This document shows, piece by piece, positions 34,102 through 42,904 of a stretch of DNA of 64,000 nucleotides. This stretch comes from Pseudomonas putida S13.1.2. Its GTDB lineage: Bacteria > Pseudomonadota > Gammaproteobacteria > Pseudomonadales > Pseudomonadaceae. Position numbers and translations under genes: made by a program. The DNA lies in contig NZ_CP010979.1 in the NCBI RefSeq assembly GCF_000498395.2, forward strand, positions 5,738,501 through 5,802,500. The letters are read 5' to 3'. The notes under the pieces were generated by a model. It made no database searches. It was not told where the DNA came from and saw only the letters and a program-made list of their open reading frames with translations. Within the stretch, counting starts at the first letter, position 1, and each line of letters opens with the position of its first letter.

Positions 34102-34707
34102 ATGGAACGTATTGCTGTAATCGACTTTGAAACTACCGGCATCAGCCCTGGCGCCGGCTGCCGCGCCACCGAAGTGGCGGTGGTGATGCTGGAAGGCGGG
34201 CGCATCGTCGAGCGCTACCAGAGCCTGATGAACGCCGGCGTGCCGGTACCTGCCTTTGTCGCCGGGCTGACCGGCATTACCACCACCATGCTGCGCAGTG
34301 CGCCGCCGGTGGACAAGGTAATGAACGAAGTCGCCGAGTTCGTCGGGGGCACCCCGTTGCTGGCGCACAACGCTGCCTTCGACCAGAAGTTCTGGGACTA
34401 CGAACTGAGCCGCATTGGCCGTATCCGTAGCCAGTCTTTTGCCTGCTCCCTGCTGCTTTCCCGGCGCCTGCTGCCGATGGCACCGAACCACAAACTGGGC
34501 ACCCTGACCCGCTGGGCCGGCCTTCCGGATACCGGTACCGCGCACCGGGCCATGGCCGATGCCGAGATGGCGGCCAACCTGCTGCAACACCTGGTAGGCG
34601 AACTGCGCCAGGCCCACGGTATCCAGGAACTGTCCCACGGCCTGCTTTGCCGCCTGCAGAAAGTGCCTGCCGCGAAGGTTCGCGAAACCCTGGCCAAATT
34701 CCGGTGA
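34102..34707 (+). CDS. DnaQ-like 3'-5' exonuclease
   Basis: A 201-residue DEDD-type exonuclease. The ExoI motif is AVIDFETTGISP (Asp and Glu, ~residues 6-17), ExoII is in LLAHNAAFDQKFWDYEL (~88-104), and ExoIII has HRAMADAEMAANLL with H and D of the DEDDh type (~149-162). Length and layout resemble stand-alone exonucleases related to polymerase III epsilon. It is not the main dnaQ gene, which normally lies next to rnhA. The ATG at 34102 follows GAGG in the end of the NYN gene region. Confidence 0.88.
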   Translation: MERIAVIDFETTGISPGAGCRATEVAVVMLEGGRIVERYQSLMNAGVPVPAFVAGLTGITTTMLRSAPPVDKVMNEVAEFVGGTPLLAHNAAFDQKFWDYELSRIGRIRSQSFACSLLLSRRLLPMAPNHKLGTLTRWAGLPDTGTAHRAMADAEMAANLLQHLVGELRQAHGIQELSHGLLCRLQKVPAAKVRETLAKFR

Positions 34708-34831
34708 TCCCTCCTCAACCCAAGCCGGACGCACCAAAAGTGTGCCGCTCATTTGAGCCGGTTCTGTAGCGTAACTTCACCCGGGCAGGCCGTTAAACTG
34801 AATTACCCGTAAACGGATTTCGAGTTTTTCC

Positions 34832-35752
34832 ATGCCTGCCTCCCGTCGCTTCCCGTTGTTGCTCATTGGTGCTTTCCTGGCCTTGTACCTGGTCTGGGGC
34901 TCTACCTACCTGTTCATTCGCATTGGTGTGGAGAGCTGGCCGCCGATGCTCATGGCCGGGGTGCGCTTCCTGATTGCTGGCGGCCTGCTGTACGGTTTTC
35001 TGCGCTGGCGCGGTGCGCCGGCGCCAACCTGGGCGCAGTGGCGGGCGGCAGGGGCAGTCGGCTTTCTGCTGCTCAGCTGTGGCAACGGCGGCGTGACCGT
35101 GGCCGAACATGCCGGGGTGGCATCGGGCGTGGCGGCGCTGGCGGTGGCGACAGTGCCCTTGTTCACCTTGCTGTTCGGCCTGTTGTTCGGGCACCGCAAC
35201 TCGCGGCTGGAGTGGGCGGGGATTGCCCTGGGGCTGGTGGGTATCGGCCTGCTGAACCTGGGTTCCAACTTGCAGGCAAGCCCGATGGGGGCGGCACTGA
35301 TCATTTTTGCGGCGGCGTCGTGGGCATTCGGCTCGGTATGGAGCAAGACTTTGCCGTTGCCTCAGGGGCCGATGGCCAGCGCTGCGGAAATGCTGGTGGG
35401 CGGCGCGGCGCTGTTGCTGGGCAGCGTGCTGTCTGGTGAGCGCATGACGCAGATGCCGACCGCAGCCGGCTGGGGTGCGTTGGCCTACCTGGTGTTCTTC
35501 GGCTCTATCCTGGCATTCAGTGCCTACATGTACCTGCTCAAGCACGTACGCCCGGCGGCGGCCACCAGCTATGCCTACGTCAACCCGGCGGTTGCCGTGC
35601 TGCTGGGCATCGTCTTTGCCGGCGAACAGATTGGCGCCGAGGAGTGCGTGGCCATGGCGGTGATTATCGGCGCGGTGGTGCTGATCGGCCTGCCACAGTG
35701 GCGCAAGGCACCTGCGCCTGCGCAGCCGTTGGAAGGCGAAATCTGCAAGTAG
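34832..35752 (+). CDS. yedA: EamA-family drug/metabolite exporter, YedA-like
   Basis: A 306-residue inner-membrane transporter with ten predicted helices in two EamA repeats (~residues 8-140 and 150-290). The start LLIGAFLALYLVWGSTYLFI is a family hallmark, and the second repeat begins GAALIIFAAASWAFGSVWSK. The closing half has AAATSYAYVNPAVAVLLG, typical of YedA-like exporters. The substrate is unknown. It is preceded by a 125-base gap and followed by the helicase gene on the same strand. Confidence 0.85.
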   Translation: MPASRRFPLLLIGAFLALYLVWGSTYLFIRIGVESWPPMLMAGVRFLIAGGLLYGFLRWRGAPAPTWAQWRAAGAVGFLLLSCGNGGVTVAEHAGVASGVAALAVATVPLFTLLFGLLFGHRNSRLEWAGIALGLVGIGLLNLGSNLQASPMGAALIIFAAASWAFGSVWSKTLPLPQGPMASAAEMLVGGAALLLGSVLSGERMTQMPTAAGWGALAYLVFFGSILAFSAYMYLLKHVRPAAATSYAYVNPAVAVLLGIVFAGEQIGAEECVAMAVIIGAVVLIGLPQWRKAPAPAQPLEGEICK

Positions 35753-35807
35753 GCCGGGGTGATGCGGTAAACTTGCCGCCTTCGCTGAACCCCCTGACGG
35801 TATTGCC

Positions 35808-37130
35808 ATGAATTTCGCCAAACTCGGCCTGATCGAACCGCTGCTGCGCACGCTGCAGCAGCTGGACTACACCACCCCGACCCCGGTGCAGGCCAAGGCC
35901 ATCCCCGCCGTGCTGGCCGGCCGCGACCTGATGGCCGCCGCCCAGACCGGCACCGGCAAGACCGCAGGCTTTGCCCTGCCCGTGCTGCAGCGCCTGGCGC
36001 TGGAGGGCGAGAAGGTGGCCAGCAACTCGATCCGCGCGCTGGTGCTGGTGCCAACGCGCGAGCTGGCCGAGCAAGTGCACAACAACGTGCGCGAGTACGC
36101 CGAGAACCTGCCGCTGAGCACTTACGCGGTGTACGGCGGGGTCAGCATCAACCCGCAGATGATGCGCCTGCGCCGTGGCGTCGACCTGTTGGTGGCCACC
36201 CCGGGCCGCTTGCTCGATCTGTTCCGGCAGAACGCGGTCAAGTTCAACCAGGTGCAGACCTTGGTGCTGGACGAAGCTGACCGCATGCTCGACCTGGGCT
36301 TTGCCGAAGAACTGCAATCGGTGTACGCCGCGCTGCCCCGCAAGCGCCAGACGCTGTTGTTTTCCGCCACGTTCTCTGACCAGATTCGCGTGCTGGCCGG
36401 ACTGGCCCTGAACGACCCGCTCAGTATCGAAGTGAGCCCGCGCAACGCCACCGCGACCAGCGTCAAACAGTGGCTGGTGCCTGTGGACAAGAAGCGCAAG
36501 GAAGACCTGTTCTGCCACCTGCTGCGCAAGCAGCGCTGGACGCAGGTGCTGGTGTTTGCCAAGACCCGTAACGGTGTCGACCAGCTGGTGGCGCGCTTGC
36601 TGGCCGAAGGCGTGAACGCCGACGGCATCCACGGTGACCGCCCGCAGGCCACCCGCCAGCGTGCGCTGGACAGCTTCAAGGCCCGCGAGATTCAGGTGCT
36701 GGTGGCGACCGACGTGGCGGCCCGTGGCCTGGATATCGATGACCTGCCGCTGGTGGTCAACCTCGACCTGCCGATCGTCGCCGAGGATTACGTGCACCGC
36801 ATCGGGCGTACCGGGCGGGCGGGTAACAAAGGCGAGGCGATTTCGCTGGTGTGCGCGGATGAAGTGCAGTTGCTGGGGGCTATCGAAGTGCTTACCCGGC
36901 AGACCCTGCCACGCCATGAAGAGCCGGATTTCATCCCTGATCACCGGGTGCCGATGACCGACGCCAGTGGCCAGGTGATCAAGAAGCCGAAGAAACCCAA
37001 AAAGCCGAAAGAGAACAGCGCCAAGCGCGGGCTGGGGCGCTGGATGGACAGTGGGGACCCGGAGCCGGCTGTGAAGGCAGTGCGCAAGGTGCCGAGCTTC
37101 AATGGTGGGCCGCGTAAGCGTAAGCCTTGA
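35808..37130 (+). CDS. rhlE: DEAD-box RNA helicase, RhlE-type
   Basis: A 440-residue ATP-dependent RNA helicase. In order: Q motif YTTPTPVQAKAIP (~residues 21-33), motif I AAQTGTGKTAGF (~44-55), PTRELAEQV, the DEAD box VLDEADRMLDLGFAEEL, motif III FSATFSDQIRVLA, VFAKTRNGVDQLV, and motif VI HRIGRTGRAG. The C-terminal tail (~residues 385-440) is very basic (KKPKKPKKPKENS), as expected for RNA contact. The closest named group is RhlE; other DEAD-box assignments are less likely. It ends at a REP-like pair. Confidence 0.92.
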   Translation: MNFAKLGLIEPLLRTLQQLDYTTPTPVQAKAIPAVLAGRDLMAAAQTGTGKTAGFALPVLQRLALEGEKVASNSIRALVLVPTRELAEQVHNNVREYAENLPLSTYAVYGGVSINPQMMRLRRGVDLLVATPGRLLDLFRQNAVKFNQVQTLVLDEADRMLDLGFAEELQSVYAALPRKRQTLLFSATFSDQIRVLAGLALNDPLSIEVSPRNATATSVKQWLVPVDKKRKEDLFCHLLRKQRWTQVLVFAKTRNGVDQLVARLLAEGVNADGIHGDRPQATRQRALDSFKAREIQVLVATDVAARGLDIDDLPLVVNLDLPIVAEDYVHRIGRTGRAGNKGEAISLVCADEVQLLGAIEVLTRQTLPRHEEPDFIPDHRVPMTDASGQVIKKPKKPKKPKENSAKRGLGRWMDSGDPEPAVKAVRKVPSFNGGPRKRKP

Positions 37131-37260
37131 GATTTTGGGGCCGCTTTGCGGCCCATCGCGACGCAAGGCCGCTCCTACAGGACAGTGCAAACCTAGGCAT
37201 TGTGAGCACCCTGTAGGAGCGGCCTTGTGTCGCGATGGGCTGCAAAGCAGCCCCAAAATC
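37131..37260. repeat. Inverted repeat pair (third REP-like class)
   Basis: Long arms GATTTTGGGGCCGC and GCAGCCCCAAAATC enclose ATCGCGACGCAAGGCCGCTC and its inverted copy. The core GCAAGGCCGCTCCTACAGG differs from the GCGGG and GCCGGC classes elsewhere in the window. It separates the convergent rhlE and flavoprotein genes. Confidence 0.88.
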
Positions 37261-37262
37261 TG

Positions 37263-38504
37263 TCAGGAAACCCGCGTAACCCAATCCGCCGCGGCCCGCC
37301 CGGCGCGCAACCCGCTGGCAAAGCAAGCCGTCAGCAGGTACCCCCCGGTCGGCGCCTCCCAGTCCAGCATCTCGCCGGCACAGAACACCCCCGGCATGCC
37401 CTTGACCATCAACCCCTCATCCAGCCCCTCGAAGCGTACCCCGCCGGCACTGCTGATCGCTTCATCCAGTGGCCGCGTACGCAGCAATGTGATCGGCAAT
37501 GCCTTGATCGCCGGCGCCAGCGCCTGTGGGTCGGCAAAGGTCGCCTGATCGGTCAGCTCGCGCAGCAGCGCCGCCTTGACGCCATCAATCCCCAGCTGGC
37601 TGTGCAGATGCTTGGCCATGGAGCGCGAACCGCGTGGCTTGGCCAGTGCCTGGGCAATTTTGTCCACAGGCTTGTCTGGCAGCAGGTCGAGCAGCAGTAT
37701 GCCTCGGCCTTCGCGGTTGATGGCCTCGCGCACCGGTGCCGACCAGGCATACACCAGGCTGCCTTCAACACCCTGCGCGGTGAGGATGAACTCGCCTTTG
37801 CGCGGCGCGCTGCCGGGGACGCTGAGGGCAATGTTCTTCAGCGGTGCGCCCGCGAATTTTTCCTTCAGCAATGCGCTCCAGCCTTCCACCTCAAACCCGC
37901 AGTTGCTGGGCTGCAAAGGCGAGATATCCACAGCCCGTGCGGCCAGCAATGGTTGCCAGGCGCCATCCGAACCCAGTCGCGCCCAACTGCCACCACCCAG
38001 CGCCAGTACCACCACGGCAGCGTTTACCGCGCGCTCACCCTGTGGATAAGCGATCCGCAAGGTACCGTCGGCATTCCAGCCCAACCAGCGGTGCCGGGTG
38101 TGGATAACTACCCCGGAGTCGCGCAGCCGCTTGAGCCAGGCGCGCAGCAGGGGGGCGGCTTTCATGTCGGTGGGGAACACGCGCCCCGAGGTGCCGACGA
38201 AGGTTTCGATGCCCAGGCCGTGAATCCACTGGCGCAAGGCGTCGGCGTCGAAGCCGCGCAGCAGCGCATCGACTTCGCCCTGGCGCTCGGCATAGCGTGA
38301 AACGAACGCCGGGTACGGCTCGGAGTGGGTGATGTTCATGCCGCCAACACCCGCCAGCAGGAACTTGCGCCCCACCGAAGGCATGGCGTCGAACACCTCG
38401 ACCGCCAGGCCTGCCTGGGCCAGCGCTTCGGCGGCCATGAGGCCAGCGGGGCCGCCACCGATGACGACGGCAAGAGGAGGGGAGGCGGGATTCAGATCGG
38501 GCAT
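37263..38504 (-). CDS. FAD-dependent flavoprotein, PP_4765 family (BaiN/HI0933-like)
   Basis: A 413-residue NAD(P)/FAD-dependent oxidoreductase of the HI0933/BaiN fold. The Rossmann motif is VVIGGGPAGLMAAEALA near residue 15. The family hallmark KFLLAGVGGMNITHSEP follows (~residues 48-64), and the C-terminal FCAGEMLDWEAPTGGYLLTA is the second FAD-contact motif. This subgroup is, I believe, TIGR03862, named after PP_4765 of P. putida. Substrate is unknown. The ATG at 38504 (MPDLNPASP) is preferred to the upstream in-frame codon at 38537. Confidence 0.88.
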   Translation of the reverse strand: MPDLNPASPPLAVVIGGGPAGLMAAEALAQAGLAVEVFDAMPSVGRKFLLAGVGGMNITHSEPYPAFVSRYAERQGEVDALLRGFDADALRQWIHGLGIETFVGTSGRVFPTDMKAAPLLRAWLKRLRDSGVVIHTRHRWLGWNADGTLRIAYPQGERAVNAAVVVLALGGGSWARLGSDGAWQPLLAARAVDISPLQPSNCGFEVEGWSALLKEKFAGAPLKNIALSVPGSAPRKGEFILTAQGVEGSLVYAWSAPVREAINREGRGILLLDLLPDKPVDKIAQALAKPRGSRSMAKHLHSQLGIDGVKAALLRELTDQATFADPQALAPAIKALPITLLRTRPLDEAISSAGGVRFEGLDEGLMVKGMPGVFCAGEMLDWEAPTGGYLLTACFASGLRAGRAAADWVTRVS

Positions 38505-38653
38505 GGTGGGCAGCAGGCTGTGGAAAAAGATGCGCATTCTACCGCAGCGCTGCCCATGGAAGCACTGATCAAAAAATGATCAGGTTGCTGCAGGCCTTGC
38601 AGGCAAAGGGCTACAGCGCCTTTCGCTCAGGTTATCCACAAGCGGTTCCACAG

Positions 38654-39568
38654 TCATTGTGAACAACCCATGACACGTGCCGCGCTGTGGTGAAGGATGC
38701 CATGGCGCCTGGCCAACGCTTCGCGGTCTTTGCTGTAGCCGCCGCCGATCACGCCAACCACCGGGATGTCACGGCCCAGGCAGTGGCGCAGCACCGCTTC
38801 GTCACGGGCGGCCAGGCCGGCGTCGGTCAGTTGCAGGTAGCCCAGGGCGTCGTCCTTGTGCACATCGACGCCGGCGTCATACAGCACCAGGTCGGGTTGA
38901 TAGAGCGGCAACAGGTAGTTGAGGGTGTCGTCCACCACCTTAAGGTAGGCCGCATCGCCCATGCCACGGGGCAGGGGAATGTCCCAGTCGCTCTGCGCCT
39001 TGCGGGCCGGGAAGTTCTGTTCGCAATGCAACGACACGGTGATGGCCTCGGGGGTGTCGTGCAGGATGCGCGCGGTGCCGTCGCCCTGGTGCACATCGCA
39101 GTCGAAGATCAATACCCGGTGTACCCGGCCAGCCTCCAGCAGGTAGCGGCTGATCACGGCCAGGTCGTTGAAGATGCAGAAGCCGGCGGGGTGGTCGTAA
39201 TGGGCATGGTGGGTGCCACCGGCGAGGTGGCAGGCGATGCCATGTTGCAGCGCCATCTCGGCGGTCAGCAGCGAGCCACCCACTGCACGGACCGTGCGCC
39301 GGGCCAGTGCTTCGCTCCAGGGCAGGCCAAGGCGACGCTGGTCCTCGCGGGACAGGTCGCCGTTCATGTAGCGCTCGATGTAGCCACGGTCGTGGGCCAG
39401 GGCGAGGATGTCGTTGGGGCAGATGTCCGGGCGCAGCAATGCCTGGTCGGTGGTCAGCCCGCTTTCGACCAGGTGGTCATGCAGCAGGCGGAACTTGTCC
39501 ATCGGGAAGCGGTGTTCGGCGGGGAACTCCGGGCTGTAGTCTTCGTGGTAGATCAGCGGCAACGGCAT
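38654..39568 (-). CDS. Histone-deacetylase-like amidohydrolase
   Basis: A 304-residue arginase/deacetylase-fold zinc hydrolase. Visible active-site residues are the paired histidines in GGTHHAHYDHPAGFC (~residues 114-128), zinc ligands in FDCDVHQGDGTA (~152-163), and the third ligand in YDAGVDVHKDDALG (~235-248), with the glycine-rich GVIGGGYSKD near the end. Bacterial members deacetylate small molecules such as acetylated polyamines or lysine; the substrate here is unknown. The start is taken at the ATG at 39568 (MPLPLIYHEDY), where homology should begin; another ATG is at 39607. Confidence 0.85.
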   Translation of the reverse strand: MPLPLIYHEDYSPEFPAEHRFPMDKFRLLHDHLVESGLTTDQALLRPDICPNDILALAHDRGYIERYMNGDLSREDQRRLGLPWSEALARRTVRAVGGSLLTAEMALQHGIACHLAGGTHHAHYDHPAGFCIFNDLAVISRYLLEAGRVHRVLIFDCDVHQGDGTARILHDTPEAITVSLHCEQNFPARKAQSDWDIPLPRGMGDAAYLKVVDDTLNYLLPLYQPDLVLYDAGVDVHKDDALGYLQLTDAGLAARDEAVLRHCLGRDIPVVGVIGGGYSKDREALARRHGILHHSAARVMGCSQ

Positions 39569-39619
39569 CGGTGGGGTCGCAATCAGGGCCAGTGCTGATC
39601 TTGCCATGGGCGGGGCAGC

Positions 39620-39718
39620 TTTGCTGCCCAATCGCCGGCAAGCCAGCTCCCACAGGTAATGCACAAGCCTCGAAGGCCATGGGGAACCTGTGGGAGCTGG
39701 CTTGCCGGCGATGAGGCC
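39620..39718. repeat. REP pair (GCCGGC class)
   Basis: Inverted arms ATCGCCGGCAAGCCAGCTCC and GGAGCTGGCTTGCCGGCGAT, between the deacetylase-like gene and the histidine phosphatase gene. Confidence 0.9.
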
Positions 39719-39732
39719 GGAGCAGGGGAATG

Positions 39733-40419
39733 CTATTTGCCGGTGCTGGCCAATACGCGTTGCCAGTCAGGTTCGTTCAGTCGCCCCAGGATGCGTGCTT
39801 TGCCATTACCATCCACCGACACGAACAGGGCGCTGGCATAGCTACTCTGGCGCTCGCCACCGGTAACGTTCTGCTGGCGGGCGAAGTGGTCGATGCAGCC
39901 GTTGTGGGTCACCAGCACCAGGTTGTGGCCGGGGCGCTTGCGTAACAGTGCTTCACTGGCAAACTGGTTGTCACAGCCTTCCAGCCAATCCTCGCTGGCC
40001 ACCGCCTGGCCGAGGATGAAATGCGCGGTTTGCCGGGTGCGCAGTTTCGGGCTGCTGAGCATGTCGGCGTTGTTCAGGCCCAGTTGGTGCAGCCCTTGGC
40101 CAACGCGGCCAGCGGCCTGGCTGCCGGCCACGGTGATGCCGGTGGGGTCGTCCAGGCAAGGGCCGGGGGCGCTGTCGCAGCGTTCGGCGTGGCGGATCAT
40201 CACGATCACAGCGCCGTCGGCCCAGTCCTGCAACAGGCCGCTGTCACTCAGTTGTTGCTCGTTACCAAGGTCCACGATATGCGCCCTCGTCGCCAGCCAG
40301 GTGGTCAACGCCGCCACGACCATGCACAGGCCAAGGGCGGCACCGAGGGCCTTGCGTGACAGGCGCCGCTTGCGCCGGGCATGAATGGCAGGGTGCCCCA
40401 GGGTGTTGCTCGATAGCAT
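39733..40419 (-). CDS. Membrane-anchored histidine phosphatase family protein
   Basis: A 228-residue protein with an N-terminal membrane anchor (LGAALGLCMVVAALTTWLA, ~residues 25-43) after a basic segment. A periplasmic histidine phosphatase (phosphoglycerate-mutase-like) domain follows. The catalytic RH motif is VIVMIRHAERCD (~71-82), with a second conserved histidine in LVLVTHNGCIDHFA. It resembles Ais/PmrG-type heptose phosphatases that act on LPS core, but this is tentative. The ATG at 40419 has a GGAGCAACGC ribosome site and is preferred to 40470. Confidence 0.8.
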   Translation of the reverse strand: MLSSNTLGHPAIHARRKRRLSRKALGAALGLCMVVAALTTWLATRAHIVDLGNEQQLSDSGLLQDWADGAVIVMIRHAERCDSAPGPCLDDPTGITVAGSQAAGRVGQGLHQLGLNNADMLSSPKLRTRQTAHFILGQAVASEDWLEGCDNQFASEALLRKRPGHNLVLVTHNGCIDHFARQQNVTGGERQSSYASALFVSVDGNGKARILGRLNEPDWQRVLASTGK

Positions 40420-40598
40420 GCGTTGCTCCGTTGGCAGTGCCGCGGCTAGCGCGGAGGTGGATGGCGGCATCCTGCCAAGCGGCCTGTCGGGGGCCGGTGA
40501 AGGGCGTGTGAAAATTGCATTTGGCTGCTGCCGGCTGGGTGAAACCCGCGCCCGCGCCTACGCTGTAAACTGCAAGGCGGTAAACCGGAGCAGGCCCC

Positions 40599-41168
40599 AT
40601 GACCCCCATCCTCCAACTGGAAAGCGCACGGCTGGTGCTGCGCCAATGGCATGACGATGACTTGCGCGAGTTCGCCGCGCTCTGTGCCGACCCACAGGTG
40701 ATGCGCTACTTTCCGGCGCCGCTGACGCGCGTTGAGGCGGCTGCGTTGATCGGCCGGGTGCGCGGGCATTTCAATGAGTACGGCTTTGGCCTGTGGGCGC
40801 TGGAGCGCAAGGACAGCGGCGCGTTCATCGGCATGACCGGGTTGCTCAATGTCAACTTCGAGGCACCCTTTGCCCCAGCAGTGGAAATCGGCTGGCGCCT
40901 GGCACGTCGCCACTGGGGCCTGGGCTTTGCCAGCGAGGCGGCGTGGACCTGCCTGCGTTGTGCTTTCGCCCAATTGCGCCTGGAAGAGGTGGTGTCATTC
41001 ACTAGCGAGAGCAATTTGCCGTCGCAGAAGGTGATGCAGGCCATCGGCATGCAGCAGGACCTGAACGGCAGCTTCGAACACCCCCGCCTGCCCGTGGGGC
41101 ACCCGTTGCGCCCGCATGTGCTTTACCGCATCGACCGCGCCCATTGGGAGCGCACCCTGCGCGCCTGA
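40599..41168 (+). CDS. GNAT N-acetyltransferase, RimJ/RimL type
   Basis: A 189-residue acetyl-CoA-dependent acyltransferase. It opens LQLESARLVLRQWHDDDLRE, typical of the RimJ/RimL group (Acetyltransf_3). The acetyl-CoA binding region is EIGWRLARRHWGLGFASEAA (~residues 90-110) and a later motif is VVSFTSESNLPSQKVMQAIG (~129-149). The target could be a ribosomal protein N-terminus or a small amine; sequence does not decide. It stands alone, 148 bases before the tesB gene. Confidence 0.88.
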   Translation: MTPILQLESARLVLRQWHDDDLREFAALCADPQVMRYFPAPLTRVEAAALIGRVRGHFNEYGFGLWALERKDSGAFIGMTGLLNVNFEAPFAPAVEIGWRLARRHWGLGFASEAAWTCLRCAFAQLRLEEVVSFTSESNLPSQKVMQAIGMQQDLNGSFEHPRLPVGHPLRPHVLYRIDRAHWERTLRA

Positions 41169-41316
41169 ATGCACGGCCATGCCCGGTGCGAATGACAAAC
41201 CCTGTATCATTTGCCCACTTGGAAGGCGCTTGCCGAAACACTCTTCAGCGCCTGTGAGATCGAGCGCCGCCAAGGCGGCGCATCGCGAGCAAGCTCGTTC
41301 CTACGGAGAACCCCCA

Positions 41317-42186
41317 ATGAGTCATGTGTTGGACGACCTGGTCGACCTGTTGAGCCTCGAATCCATCGAGGAGAACCTGTTCCGTGGACGCAGCCAGGAC
41401 CTGGGCTTCCGTCAGCTGTACGGTGGGCAAGTGCTGGGCCAGTCCTTGTCGGCGGCCAGCCAGACGGTCGAGGACGCCCGCCATGTGCATTCGTTGCACG
41501 GCTACTTCCTGCGCCCGGGCGATGCCAGCCTGCCGGTGGTGTACTCGGTAGACCGCGTGCGTGATGGCGGCAGCTTCAGCACCCGTCGGGTAACGGCGAT
41601 CCAGAAGGGCCAGACCATCTTCACCTGCAGCGCGTCGTTCCAGTACGACGAGGAAGGGTTCGAGCACCAGGCGCAAATGCCTGACGTGGTCGGCCCGGAA
41701 AACCTGCCCACCGAGGTGGAGCTGGCCCGCGCCATGGCCGACCAGTTGCCCGAGCGTATTCGCGACAAGGTGCTGTGCGCCAAGCCGATCGAGATCCGCC
41801 CGGTTACCGAGCGCGACCCGTTCAACCCCAAGCCCGGCGACCCGGTGAAGTACGCCTGGTTCCGCGCCGACGGCAACCTGCCCGACGTCCCCGCCCTGCA
41901 CAAGTACCTGCTGGCCTATGCCTCGGACTTCGGCCTGCTGACCACGGCGTTGCTGCCCCATGGCAAGTCGGTGTGGCAGCGCGACATGCAGATCGCCAGC
42001 CTCGACCATTCGCTGTGGTTCCATGGCAACCTGCGCGCCGACGAGTGGCTGCTTTACGCAACCGACAGCCCCTGGGCCGGGAATTCCCGCGGTTTCTGCC
42101 GCGGCAGCATCTTCAACCAGGCCGGGCAACTGGTGGCATCGTCGAGCCAGGAAGGCCTGATTCGCCATCGCAAGGACTGGGCATGA
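41317..42186 (+). CDS. tesB: Acyl-CoA thioesterase II
   Basis: Hydrolyses medium- and long-chain acyl-CoA to free acid and CoA. The 289-residue double hot-dog protein begins LDDLVDLLSLESIEENLFRG and contains YGGQVLGQSLSAA, HSLHGYFLRPGD and SFSTRRVTAIQKG. The catalytic-triad region includes ASLDHSLWFH (Asp) and the closing VASSSQEGLIR (Gln), as in TesB. The ATG at 41317 has CGGAGAA upstream; in-frame sequence back to 41116 is not homologous. The stop overlaps the start of the HAD gene by 4 bases (ATGA). Confidence 0.94.
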   Translation: MSHVLDDLVDLLSLESIEENLFRGRSQDLGFRQLYGGQVLGQSLSAASQTVEDARHVHSLHGYFLRPGDASLPVVYSVDRVRDGGSFSTRRVTAIQKGQTIFTCSASFQYDEEGFEHQAQMPDVVGPENLPTEVELARAMADQLPERIRDKVLCAKPIEIRPVTERDPFNPKPGDPVKYAWFRADGNLPDVPALHKYLLAYASDFGLLTTALLPHGKSVWQRDMQIASLDHSLWFHGNLRADEWLLYATDSPWAGNSRGFCRGSIFNQAGQLVASSSQEGLIRHRKDWA

Positions 42187-42773
42187 GCCTGGGCGAGGTG
42201 CGCAACTGGGTGTTCGACATGGACGGCACCCTGACCGTGGCCGTGCATGATTTCGACGCCATTCGCGTGGCGTTGGACATCCCCGCCGAGCACGACATCC
42301 TTACCCACCTGGCGGCCCTGCCGGCAGACGTGGCAGCGGCCAAGCATGCCTGGCTGCTGGAGCACGAACGTGACCTGGCGGTTGCCTCCACGGCGGCCAC
42401 CGGGGCGGTGGAACTGGTGCGCGAGTTGGCCGGGCGCGGGTGCCGGTTGGGCATCCTGACGCGCAATGCCCGCGAGCTGGCGCATGTGACGCTGGAGGCC
42501 ATCGGCCTGGCAGACTGCTTCCCGGTGGAGCACATTCTTGGGCGTGACGAAGCGGCCCCCAAGCCGAGCCCGGACGGGCTGCTGAAGATTGCCAGTGCCT
42601 GGGGCGTGGCGCCGGGCGAGCTGGTGATGGTGGGGGATTACCGGTTTGACCTGGACTGTGGGCGGGCGGCCGGGGCGCGCACGGTGCTGGTGAATTTGCC
42701 GGATAACCCATGGCCGGAGCTGGTGGATTGGCATGCGGCCGATTGCCGAGCGCTGAAGGTGATGCTGGGCTGA
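42183..42773 (+). CDS. HAD-superfamily phosphatase
   Basis: A 196-residue haloacid-dehalogenase-type hydrolase. Motif I is WVFDMDGTLTVAVHD (nucleophile and acid/base Asp, ~residues 9-23), motif II is in LGILTRNARELAHV (Thr), motif III is the lysine in EAAPKPSPDGLLKIA, and motif IV is MVGDYRFDLDCGRAAGA. The small cap suggests a phosphatase for a small metabolite. It overlaps tesB by 4 bases, so the two are translationally coupled; a link to CoA or acyl metabolism is possible but not shown. Confidence 0.88.
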   Translation: MSLGEVRNWVFDMDGTLTVAVHDFDAIRVALDIPAEHDILTHLAALPADVAAAKHAWLLEHERDLAVASTAATGAVELVRELAGRGCRLGILTRNARELAHVTLEAIGLADCFPVEHILGRDEAAPKPSPDGLLKIASAWGVAPGELVMVGDYRFDLDCGRAAGARTVLVNLPDNPWPELVDWHAADCRALKVMLG

Positions 42774-42789
42774 TTCTTGTGTCGGCAAC

Positions 42790-42823
42790 GCGGGCCTCTT
42801 CGCGGGCATGCCCGCTCCCACAG
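42790..42823. repeat. Single REP element
   Basis: GGGCCTCTTCGCGGGCATGC followed by CCGCTCCCACAGG; no inverted partner is seen. It lies between the HAD gene and the MDR oxidoreductase gene. Confidence 0.8.
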
Positions 42824-42904
42824 GTATTGTGCAAGTCTCAGGTCTGTGGTGCCGGACCTGTCTATGCTGAACCCCATTCTTTCCTCTGATACGGAGACCC
42901 ACCC

